Assembly (NCBI GenBank): GCA_964395915.1 | Contig: CAYNDB010000143.1 | Location: forward strand, 1-5,403 | DNA from: CAYNDB01 sp964395915 | Lineage (GTDB): Bacteria > Nitrospinota_A > UBA7883 > JAJRTC01 | DNA: 5,403 nucleotides | Reading direction: 5' to 3' | Shown: piece after piece, positions 1 through 5,396 of the stretch | Layout of the letters: each line of letters begins with the position of its first letter | Position numbering within the stretch: position 1 is the first letter of the stretch | The notes under the pieces: generated by a model | Seen by the model: only the letters and a program-made list of their open reading frames with translations | Told to the model about the DNA's origin: nothing | The model's database searches: none | Translations under genes and position numbers: made by a program

Positions 1-1487
1 TCGGCGGCGGTATAGCCAGGGTCGATTCCCTGTTTCACCGCTATCTGAACCGTGACATAGTCGAGCCTGTATTCGTCGTCGCCAAGCCTGAGGAGCCGGA
101 TATCGCCCATTACGACACGACATTGCCATACATCTATACCGGAGCTGACAACCGTTTCGAAAAACTTTTAGAGATCATGTCGGAAGCGGATATCGTCCAG
201 TTCTCCGGCGGGTTCGACCCTTTGGTGTGCGAAGCGGCAAAAGCGTCCAAGGTTCCCGTGTTGATAGAGATCATGCACCACAGCGAGCCGGGGCAGATGT
301 TTCCTTACATCGACGTTTCCGCATGTGTGTCGGAAACCGTACGCGCGATCCAGCCTGCTCCGGAAAAAACTGTCGTGATACACAACGGACTTGATATCGA
401 ACAATTCCCTTTTGAGCGAGACCCGGACCCTCTCGGCAAGTTCATACTTTTAGAATCGACAAGGCGTGAAAAGAAAAGCCACATCCACCTCGACGAACTT
501 GCGGACAACATCTTGCCAATCGATCCATCTATAGAGCTGTGGCTGGCGGGCCGTGGGCAGGAAGGAGAGTCGACCGATCGTGTAAAGTTCCTTGGAATGA
601 GGACGGATATCGACGCCCTATACAGAAAGGCGGACATGATGGTTCTGCTTTCACGCAAGGAGCCTTTTGGCCTTGTGGCGCTGGAAGCTATGGCAAGCGG
701 ATGCGTCCCGATAGCGTCCGACGACGGGGGCATGGCGGAGATCATCACAAACGGTGTAAACGGATGGCTCGTGCGGGGAGACGATAAGGAAGCGGTCGTC
801 AAAGCTGTAAGTGAGGCGTTAAGCCTCCGTGGGTCGGAAAAGTGGAAACGTATGCAACGGGCCGCGAGAAAAACGGTGGAAAAGAAATTTACAGCAAGGG
901 GATGTATCGAAAAATATGAGGGCCTCTACCTGCGCCTCATTGAGAAAAAGGGACGAAGGGAGAAACCTGGCCCGATAGATATCGCGCCTACGCCTGACGC
1001 GCTTGTAGGTGACGCCACGTATCATTACCCGCAAGGATGGGAAATGGTGGAAAGCGATCTGCGAAAGATGCTGGAGACCGAGGCCCCTGTAACAGCCCGT
1101 ATCTGCGCCAAAGCGGTGGAAATGATTGCGCTTCAGGCTATATCGCAAGACCACGGGGAGATTGCGGATATGGCTTTTCGCAAATTGTACCTGTCCGGGT
1201 ATAAAGACGTTAAATGGATGAAGCAGTGGATTGCGGTCATGCCGGAAGGTGGCAACGAAAGAGAAGCCGTTGTGGCCGACCTTCTTTCCATGCACGGCTC
1301 TGACGCGGAAGTGATCATGATGGCGGTGGAACAGGCTATCGGCAAGGGAAGCGTTCTGGACGCGGTAAAAATCCTTGAAGACGGTTTGTTGAAAAATCCG
1401 GATTCAGTGGAGCTGAAAGAAATTCATGACCTTTTAAAAAGCAAGCTTGACGAACGTCAAAAAGGATGGGATCTTCTATCGGATTAA
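1..1487 (+). CDS. GT4-family (GT-B fold) glycosyltransferase with C-terminal helical extension, 5' end missing
   Basis: This is a probable retaining glycosyltransferase that moves a sugar from a nucleotide donor to a glycan, lipid or protein acceptor at the cytoplasmic face; donor and acceptor cannot be told. The frame is open to the left edge (first full codon at base 3), giving 494 visible residues. It begins GGGIARVD, matching the Gly-rich GG(I/V)AR loop near the N-terminus of GT4 enzymes, so only a short N-terminal piece is probably missing. The TTG at 123 is internal and not a start. The donor-binding half shows VVIHNGLD (visible residues about 123-130), LWLAGRGQ, VKFLGMR, and the E-x7-E motif EPFGLVALE (first Glu codon 660-662), followed by EAMASGCVPIAS and a GGMAEII segment. 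About 175 residues follow the catalytic domain (from roughly base 960). They are charged and helical, ending in a TPR-like stretch (AVKILEDGLLKNPDSVEL). The next gene starts 53 bases downstream on the same strand. The family is confident; the substrate is unknown. Confidence 0.9.
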   Translation, partial: GGGIARVDSLFHRYLNRDIVEPVFVVAKPEEPDIAHYDTTLPYIYTGADNRFEKLLEIMSEADIVQFSGGFDPLVCEAAKASKVPVLIEIMHHSEPGQMFPYIDVSACVSETVRAIQPAPEKTVVIHNGLDIEQFPFERDPDPLGKFILLESTRREKKSHIHLDELADNILPIDPSIELWLAGRGQEGESTDRVKFLGMRTDIDALYRKADMMVLLSRKEPFGLVALEAMASGCVPIASDDGGMAEIITNGVNGWLVRGDDKEAVVKAVSEALSLRGSEKWKRMQRAARKTVEKKFTARGCIEKYEGLYLRLIEKKGRREKPGPIDIAPTPDALVGDATYHYPQGWEMVESDLRKMLETEAPVTARICAKAVEMIALQAISQDHGEIADMAFRKLYLSGYKDVKWMKQWIAVMPEGGNEREAVVADLLSMHGSDAEVIMMAVEQAIGKGSVLDAVKILEDGLLKNPDSVELKEIHDLLKSKLDERQKGWDLLSD

Positions 1488-1529
1488 TTATAGTATCGCT
1501 TATAGATTTTAAATTTATCACAGTACGAC

Positions 1530-1535
1530 AGGAGA
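1530..1535 (+). promoter_or_regulatory. Ribosome binding site that fixes the start of the small exported protein
   Basis: AGGAGA lies five bases before the ATG at 1541. It decides that start against the ATG at 1466, which lies inside the end of the glycosyltransferase gene and would bury the signal peptide behind 25 extra residues. Confidence 0.8.
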
Positions 1536-1540
1536 CAGAA

Positions 1541-1900
1541 ATGAAAAAAGTAGTTATCCTTCTGGCTATTTTCGTTATGGCCGGTTCTATCGTAGCGCCA
1601 GCCTTGCAATCCGCCATAGCCTCCGATATGGAGCCGATGATCAACATCACCGAACCTGCGAACAAATCAACGATCAGCGGGAAATCGATCACGGTCAAGT
1701 ATATGGTAATGCCCGGGCCTAAAGGCGACCATGTTCATCTGGTGGTAGGCGGCGAGAACGCCGGGTTGAATAAAAAAATGCATGGAAGTTTTGAAATCAA
1801 AGACCTTAAACCTGGCAAACATGCTATTACGATAAAAGTCATGAACAGCGGCCACGGCCCTACAGGTCTGGAAAAGTCTATTGAAGTGACGGTTAAATAA
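1541..1900 (+). CDS. Small exported protein with Ig-like/beta-sandwich domain, function unknown
   Basis: The product is 119 residues. The ATG at 1541 is preferred over an in-frame ATG at 1466, because it has AGGAGA five bases upstream and places a classic signal peptide at the N-terminus. The signal comprises a Lys-Lys n-region, the hydrophobic core VVILLAIFVMAGSIV and an AIA cleavage motif at residues 25-27. There is no lipobox Cys, so the mature protein of about 92 residues is probably soluble in the periplasm or secreted. It starts ITEPANKSTISGKSITVKY, a beta-strand pattern typical of Ig-like or Fn3-like domains. It continues with GDHVHLVVGG and a LKPGKHAITIKV strand, resembling small uncharacterised secreted domains that carry an H-V-H strand and a PGKH turn. 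Five His (64, 66, 81, 94, 105) and several Met residues are spread over the domain; metal binding is speculation. It may be co-transcribed with the glycosyltransferase ending 53 bases upstream. I do not recognise a specific function. Confidence 0.85.
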   Translation: MKKVVILLAIFVMAGSIVAPALQSAIASDMEPMINITEPANKSTISGKSITVKYMVMPGPKGDHVHLVVGGENAGLNKKMHGSFEIKDLKPGKHAITIKVMNSGHGPTGLEKSIEVTVK

Positions 1901-1916
1901 CAGTTTCGGCAAAGCG

Positions 1917-1934
1917 GCCTTCAAACACGAAGGC
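1917..1934 (+). terminator. Weak hairpin just after the small exported protein gene
   Basis: GCCTTC and GAAGGC form a perfect 6-base-pair stem around the loop AAACAC, 16 bases past the stop codon. No T-run follows on the + strand, so it is not a canonical intrinsic terminator. It may be an mRNA 3' end stabiliser or chance. Confidence 0.3.
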
Positions 1935-2097
1935 TAACCCTGTGGGGAAAGAATTTGATGAGCGTAATAACGTTTCTTCCCGCGGGGTCGCTACGCTGAC
2001 GCTTTGGGAAAATATGTGGGGCGCCACAACCGTTGCCCTTGTGCGGTCGCGTCACCTTCCACTCACTTAGCAACTGTAAAGACTTTTAGCAATCAAA

Positions 2098-2140
2098 AGC
2101 CGCATGTCAGTAAACGTAAATTTTATTTTTGCGGCTGACA
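2098..2140. repeat. Two overlapping, crossing inverted repeats
   Basis: AGCCGCA (2098-2104) is complementary to TGCGGCT (2130-2136). The adjacent TGTCAG (2105-2110) is complementary to CTGACA (2135-2140). The two right arms share bases 2135-2136, so both stems cannot form completely at once. On the minus strand the first stem is followed by TTTTGATT, so it could be part of the 3' end of the pckA transcript, although its 25-base loop is long for a terminator. Confidence 0.45.
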
Positions 2141-2165
2141 GGGGAAAAAACAAATACACCGGCCC

Positions 2166-2195
2166 GCTCCTTACCATGAACACCATGGAAGGAGC
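2166..2195 (-). terminator. Strong hairpin downstream of pckA, possible terminator or 3' end structure
   Basis: GCTCCTT plus CCATG (2166-2172 and 2174-2178, with A2173 bulged) pairs with CATGG plus AAGGAGC (2184-2195) around a five-base loop. This gives 12 base pairs with one bulge, and it lies 24 bases past the pckA stop. Read on the minus strand, a T-rich run (TTTGTTTTTT, bases 2155 down to 2146) follows, but only after about ten GC-rich bases. It is therefore an imperfect intrinsic terminator. An mRNA-stabilising 3' structure is the alternative. Confidence 0.5.
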
Positions 2196-2219
2196 TAAGG
2201 TCGATGGCTTGAAAGTAAA

Positions 2220-3683
2220 TTACGATCTGTAAACCGGGCCTGCCGCCTTCACTTCATCCGAAGTCAATGATTCGAAGTTTTTGAAGTTTTCGTGGAACAG
2301 TCCGGCAAGATATTTTGCCTTATCATCGTATGAAGAACTGCTATCGTGCCATGCTGTCTCCGGCATAAGCGTTTCGTCCGGAACACCAGGAACATGCTTC
2401 GGTATTTGAAACCCAAACGTCTTGTCGGTTACAAACCCCACATCCTCAAGCTTTCCTTCCAACGCTGCGTGCAGCATGGCCCTGGTATGCGCGATCTCCA
2501 TCCTGTGCCCCACACCATACGGGCCACCGGTCCACCCGGTATTAATCAGCCAGCAATTGACTTCATGTTGTGCGATTTTCTTGCCAAGCAAATCTGCGTA
2601 TACAGATGGATGAAGAGCCATAAACGGCGCTCCGAAACAGGTGGAGAATGTGGCTACAGGCTCGGTTATCCCCCTTTCCGTTCCGGCTACCTTAGCGGTG
2701 TACCCGGATATAAAATGATACATCGCCTGTTCAGGGGTAAGCTTCGATATCGGAGGCAAAACACCAAACGCATCCGCCGTGAGCATGAATATATTGTTCG
2801 GATGACCACCCATTCCGGAAATTTCTGCGTTTGGTACATGAACCTCCGTAATCGGATATGCCGCGCGTGTATTTTCTGTGTAAGTCGCGTCATCAAGGTC
2901 AACCTTGCGCAGGTCCGAATCCATGGTTACGTTTTCTAAAATAGTAGCGAACCGCTCGGTGTTATCAAATATCTCAGGCTCAGCCTCGCGTGAAAGACGG
3001 ATCACCTTGGCGTAACAACCTCCTTCGAAATTGAACACACCATTATCGCTCCACCCATGTTCGTCGTCACCGATAAGCCTGCGCGCAGGATCGGCGGAAA
3101 GCGTGGTTTTGCCTGTGCCGGAAAGGCCAAAGAAAATTGCGGTGTCACCTTCAGAGCCAATATTGGCCGAGCAATGCATCGACATCACGTTCTTTTGCGG
3201 AAGCAGATAATTTAAAAAATTAAATACTGATTTCTTTATTTCACCCGCGTAGCTGGTTCCGCCGATAATCACCATGCGCCGCCCGAAATGGACGATGATG
3301 AACGCTTCGGAATTTGTTCCGTCGACCTCAGGATCAGCCGTAAAGCGCGGAGCGTTGATTACAGTAAATTCAGGTTTGTGAGTGGCGAGAGCTTCCCTCC
3401 CGGCCATGCGGATGAACATGTTTCTTGCAAACATCGAATGCCATGCGTCCTCCGTTATCACTCGGAGCGCTATCCTGTACTCGGGGTCGGCTCCNNNNNN
3501 NNNNNNNNNNNNNNNNNNNNNNNNNNNNNNNNNNNNNNNNNNNNNNNNNNNNNNNNNNNNNNNNNNNNNNNNNNNNNNNNNNNNNNNNNNNNNNGCCGGC
3601 ATTGATAGGTTCCTGTATACATAATGGAGGTTCCTGAATCCTATTTTTGAAAGTTCATCATTTAGCTGACCAGCGCTTTCCAT
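2220..3683 (-). CDS. pckA: Phosphoenolpyruvate carboxykinase (ATP), interrupted by an assembly gap
   Basis: It converts oxaloacetate plus ATP to phosphoenolpyruvate, CO2 and ADP, the entry step of gluconeogenesis, in the cytoplasm. Diagnostic motifs are GEIKK (3231-3245; active-site lysines), the P-loop GLSGTGKTTL (3099-3128), the metal-binding LIGDDEHGW (from about 3077 down to 3051), FNFEGGCYAK, ENTR, and GTERGITEP at the nucleotide site (2658-2684). The P-loop form and these motifs mark the ATP-dependent bacterial family, not the GTP enzyme. The ATG at 3681-3683 is chosen because AAAGGAG lies nine bases upstream and the protein then opens LNDELSKIGFRN...VYRNLSMP, as family members do near their N-terminus. 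The frame stays open 49 codons further up to a GTG at 3828-3830, but that part resembles no PEPCK. Bases 3495-3594 are N and hide the region with the TGRSPKDK substrate loop. Without correction the product is 487 residues including 34 unknown; the family is usually about 530-540. It is divergent from efp. Confidence 0.95.
   Translation of the reverse strand: MESAGQLNDELSKIGFRNLHYVYRNLSMPXXXXXXXXXXXXXXXXXXXXXXXXXXXXXXXXXXGADPEYRIALRVITEDAWHSMFARNMFIRMAGREALATHKPEFTVINAPRFTADPEVDGTNSEAFIIVHFGRRMVIIGGTSYAGEIKKSVFNFLNYLLPQKNVMSMHCSANIGSEGDTAIFFGLSGTGKTTLSADPARRLIGDDEHGWSDNGVFNFEGGCYAKVIRLSREAEPEIFDNTERFATILENVTMDSDLRKVDLDDATYTENTRAAYPITEVHVPNAEISGMGGHPNNIFMLTADAFGVLPPISKLTPEQAMYHFISGYTAKVAGTERGITEPVATFSTCFGAPFMALHPSVYADLLGKKIAQHEVNCWLINTGWTGGPYGVGHRMEIAHTRAMLHAALEGKLEDVGFVTDKTFGFQIPKHVPGVPDETLMPETAWHDSSSSYDDKAKYLAGLFHENFKNFESLTSDEVKAAGPVYRS
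3495..3594. other. Run of exactly 100 N: assembly gap inside pckA
   Basis: All 100 bases are undetermined. Exactly 100 N is a common scaffolding placeholder for a gap of unknown length. The flanking protein ends at NLSMP and resumes at GADPEYR. In PEPCK proteins as I recall them these points lie roughly 80-85 residues apart, against 33-34 here, so the true missing DNA is probably about 250 bases. The reading frame continues across the placeholder, which may be luck. Confidence 0.9.
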
Positions 3684-3692
3684 AAACAAAAG

Positions 3693-3699
3693 CTCCTTT
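3693..3699 (-). promoter_or_regulatory. Ribosome binding site that decides the pckA start
   Basis: On the minus strand AAAGGAG stands nine bases before the ATG at 3681-3683. The alternative upstream GTG (3828-3830) has only a weak AAGG in front of it, so the internal ATG is the better start. Confidence 0.8.
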
Positions 3700-3854
3700 G
3701 CAAGGGAGGTTGAACAATTTGCAGCAAGCCAATGGCGCAGTATGAAATCGATTTGTAGCTCTACGCGACATGCTTGGTCTAACTGGTTCAGGATAGCATA
3801 TGGCTGAGTATTCTGAAATTTGATATTCACCTAAACCTTATAAATTTTCCAACT

Positions 3855-3871
3855 TACCCCTTGTTGGGGTA
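3855..3871. repeat. Palindrome in the pckA-efp divergent region, possible operator
   Basis: TACCCC and GGGGTA form a perfect 6-base inverted repeat around TTGTT. It lies between two divergent genes and overlaps the proposed -35 box of efp (3861-3866). A protein-binding operator or a small hairpin in the pckA leader are both possible. No matching second copy was seen in this window. Confidence 0.4.
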
Positions 3872-3890
3872 TCTTGAATTCATGTATCAT
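3861..3890 (+). promoter_or_regulatory. Candidate sigma-70-type promoter for efp
   Basis: TTGTTG (3861-3866) and TATCAT (3885-3890) are separated by 18 bases and match the -35 and -10 consensus at four of six positions each. Transcription would begin near 3897, leaving a leader of about 40 bases before the efp start. The boxes were found by eye, so this is tentative. Confidence 0.35.
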
Positions 3891-3924
3891 TACCGCTTGT
3901 CCAAAGCCTTAAAGATCAAAAAAT

Positions 3925-3932
3925 AAAGGGGA
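3925..3932 (+). promoter_or_regulatory. Ribosome binding site that decides the TTG start of efp
   Basis: AAAGGGGA ends five bases before the TTG at 3938. The next in-frame candidate, ATG at 3950, lies 17 bases from the site, which is too far. The TTG is therefore preferred. Confidence 0.7.
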
Positions 3933-3937
3933 ATAAA

Positions 3938-4510
3938 TTGGCTGTATATATGAACGCTGGCCAGATTCGTGTTGGAAACACAATAATCTACGACAAGCAA
4001 TTATGGCGAGTAATGACTGTGGATCATGTCAAGCCTGGCAAAGGTGGAGCATACGCGCAGGTAAAGCTAAGAAATATAATTCAGGGAAACCAGACCGAAG
4101 CCCGCTTACGGACTGAGGAAAAAATAGAAAGAGCCGCTCTTGAACAGGTCGAAATGGAATACCTGTATGATGACCCGGCCGGACACTGCTTCATGAACAC
4201 GGAAACCTATGAGCAAGTGTTCCTAAGCTCCGACCTGCTGGAAGGCACCCTTGAATACTTGACGCCGAACACTAAAGTCAAGGTTGAATATCACCAAGAC
4301 GTTCCGATAGGAGTGGAGGCTCCAAGAGTGGTGGAGCTTACCATCACAGAAACCGAGCCTATGATGAAAACCGCAACGGTGACAAGCTCCGCCAAGCCGG
4401 CCACACTGGAAACCGGCAAAGTTATCATGGTTCCACAGTTTATTAGCGAAGGTGAAAAAGTTCGTGTAGATACTGCGGAAGGTAAATATCTTGAGCGGGC
4501 AAAAGAATAG
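3938..4510 (+). CDS. efp: Elongation factor P
   Basis: EF-P binds ribosomes stalled on consecutive prolines, between the P and E sites, and promotes peptide bond formation. The 190-residue product matches the family length (E. coli 188). The N-terminal KOW-like domain (about 1-65) contains the tip loop VKPGKGGAYAQVKLRN. Lys35 of KPGKG corresponds to the E. coli lysine 34 that is beta-lysylated by EpmA/EpmB. This is a Lys-type EF-P, not the Arg-rhamnosylated (EarP) type; whether this Lys is modified cannot be seen here. The first OB domain carries YLYDDPAGHCFMNTETYEQ. The C-terminal OB domain carries the family signature in KPATLETGKVIMVPQFISEGEKVRVDT. The start is TTG, supported by its ribosome site. 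No epmA, epmB, pepP or accB is adjacent. The gene stands alone, divergent from pckA and convergent with the PEP-CTERM gene. Confidence 0.97.
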   Translation: MAVYMNAGQIRVGNTIIYDKQLWRVMTVDHVKPGKGGAYAQVKLRNIIQGNQTEARLRTEEKIERAALEQVEMEYLYDDPAGHCFMNTETYEQVFLSSDLLEGTLEYLTPNTKVKVEYHQDVPIGVEAPRVVELTITETEPMMKTATVTSSAKPATLETGKVIMVPQFISEGEKVRVDTAEGKYLERAKE

Positions 4511-4534
4511 TAATTCTATACTTGATAATAAAAA

Positions 4535-4563
4535 AGCCCGCAAGCTTTATGAGCCTGCGGGCT
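4535..4563. terminator. Bidirectional intrinsic terminator between efp and the PEP-CTERM gene
   Basis: AGCCCGCA (4535-4542) pairs perfectly with TGCGGGCT (4556-4563). After one mismatch the stem continues as GCT/AGC around the loop TTATG. On the minus strand the stem runs directly into a run of six T (bases 4535-4530), an excellent terminator for the PEP-CTERM gene. On the + strand the tail is TATATGTTACTTTT, weaker but usable for efp, whose stop lies 24 bases before the stem. Confidence 0.85.
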
Positions 4564-4609
4564 ATATGTTACTTTTCAGAAAATGCTTTACAGCATAATT
4601 ACACGGTCA

Positions 4610-5389
4610 TTAGGAAGAAGCGTCTTTCCTTCTGAATAAAGCAAACCCCAAAAGAGCCGCTCCAAGAATAATTATTGTAGATGGTTCCGGCACTGGTGTA
4701 GCCTGCTGGATATAGAGAACCATGTCGTTGTAGTCCGTGTCGCCTCCATTTAACAGATCCTCAAACGCCATCACGTATTCATTGGAATTCCACACATCCG
4801 AACTTGCCGGAGCGGGAAGATTCAGTGTGTCGCCCTTGCCGCCAAAAGCGATGAATTTGTCAAACGAATCAGGGTTAAGACTCGTATCAGAATAATAGGT
4901 GTAACCAGACCCTTCGGGAGTGGAAACATAAAAACCGAAGCTGTTCCCGCCGAAAATGGCCTGAGAAACATTATTAACCTGAACGTCGTACCCGCCACCA
5001 GAGGCGATCATCTTTACATTCGCTGACTGCCCGACATCACCTTCACCCATGAAAAATTGCACTTGGTTCGAGGGATCCGCAGCGTCATAAATACCGATGG
5101 TCGTGCAGTTAGAGTAATTTGCGCAATTAGCAAAACCGGCGTTTGACATGAAAAATGTCACATCCGCTCCCGCAGAGCCGATATTCGACCAGTAGGCGTC
5201 AGCGCCTTCCGTCACTTGGTCAGCTATGTTATTAACTGTAACGCTACTCGATCCACCTATCGGACCTAACGTGGCGCTGTCCAAAGTGTCCTGTAAATTT
5301 GAACCAGAAATAGAGGTTGCGTAAGCTCCACCGGCTCCAAACGTCATCAAAAAGCTGAATACTACTGAAAGCATTATTAACTTTTTCAT
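4610..5389 (-). CDS. PEP-CTERM sorting-domain protein with DUF4114-like segment
   Basis: This is a 259-residue exported protein, probably processed by exosortase and released or anchored at the cell surface or in the exopolysaccharide matrix. The signal peptide MKKLIMLSVVFSFLMTFGAGGAYA (residues 1-24) ends in an AYA cleavage motif. The mature part is rich in Ser, Gly, Asn and Asp and low in charge, as in many secreted matrix proteins. One Cys pair (89 and 95, in NCANYSNC) could form a local disulfide. YVMAFEDLLNGGDTDYNDMVLYI (205-227) matches the conserved acidic end of DUF4114 (FEDL, GDxDYND), plausibly a calcium-binding loop by its spaced Asp residues. The tail is VPEPST (233-238), a hydrophobic helix IIILGAALLGFALF, then RRKDASS: the canonical PEP-CTERM anatomy. 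ATG at 5389 has GAGGGGA seven bases upstream. No exosortase gene is in the window, so it must lie elsewhere. The specific role is unknown. Confidence 0.93.
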   Translation of the reverse strand: MKKLIMLSVVFSFLMTFGAGGAYATSISGSNLQDTLDSATLGPIGGSSSVTVNNIADQVTEGADAYWSNIGSAGADVTFFMSNAGFANCANYSNCTTIGIYDAADPSNQVQFFMGEGDVGQSANVKMIASGGGYDVQVNNVSQAIFGGNSFGFYVSTPEGSGYTYYSDTSLNPDSFDKFIAFGGKGDTLNLPAPASSDVWNSNEYVMAFEDLLNGGDTDYNDMVLYIQQATPVPEPSTIIILGAALLGFALFRRKDASS

Positions 5390-5396
5390 TATACTG

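Larger units (their letters stand above)
1901..2219. other. Intergenic stretch between convergent genes, with several inverted repeats and no gene recognised
   Basis: These 319 bases separate the stop of the small exported protein (+) from the stop of pckA (-). No reading frame here has a convincing start, ribosome site and length; the ATG at 1958 closes after 13 codons. No tRNA or known RNA is recognised. Inverted repeats visible are GCCTTC/GAAGGC (1917-1922 with 1929-1934), TGTGG/CCACA (2015-2019 with 2024-2028), the overlapping set at 2098-2140 and the long hairpin at 2166-2195. Some of these probably end transcription of the two converging genes. The middle part (about 1935-2090) is unexplained. 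Confidence 0.6.
3684..3937. other. Divergent intergenic region between pckA and efp
   Basis: These 254 bases carry the control signals of both genes. The half near efp is AT-rich and holds the palindrome at 3855-3871 and the candidate efp promoter. The half near pckA (3684-3830) is open in the pckA frame but shows no family similarity, and is probably the pckA mRNA leader. No clear minus-strand -35/-10 pair could be chosen for pckA; a TTATAA at 3839-3844 (minus strand) is a possible -10 box without a good -35 partner. Confidence 0.5.

Noticed and set aside
123..125. TTG as start codon of the glycosyltransferase
   Set aside because: The frame is open to the window edge and already encodes the N-terminal GGIAR loop at bases 6-20, so the gene begins outside the window.
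305..1295. Minus-strand open frames (about 305-802 and 819-1295) opposite the glycosyltransferase
   Set aside because: The + strand carries clear GT4 motifs throughout, and the minus frames show no recognisable domain or good start.
1447..1460. Inverted repeat TTGACG-AA-CGTCAA near the glycosyltransferase 3' end, containing a -35-like TTGACG
   Set aside because: It lies within coding sequence, no acceptable -10 box stands at 16-18 bases from it (GATCTT only), and a 6-base arm can arise by chance.
1466..1468. ATG as start of the small exported protein, overlapping the glycosyltransferase end
   Set aside because: It has no good ribosome site and adds 25 residues in front of a clear signal peptide; the ATG at 1541 has AGGAGA at proper spacing.
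1488..1529. TATAGT and TATAGA boxes ahead of the small exported protein as a separate promoter
   Set aside because: Neither has a recognisable -35 element at proper spacing; AT-rich spacers give such boxes often.
2015..2028. TGTGG/CCACA hairpin
   Set aside because: Only five base pairs with a four-base loop and no T-run on either side; not distinguishable from chance.
2346..2939. A 197-codon + strand open frame opposite pckA
   Set aside because: It lies antisense to strongly conserved PEPCK motifs, has no ribosome site, and its translation is rich in Arg, Cys and His as expected of an antisense shadow.
3658..3771. A 37-residue open frame on the minus strand overlapping the pckA start, considered as a leader peptide
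   Set aside because: No Shine-Dalgarno site precedes its ATG and no control-codon run or attenuator hairpin accompanies it.
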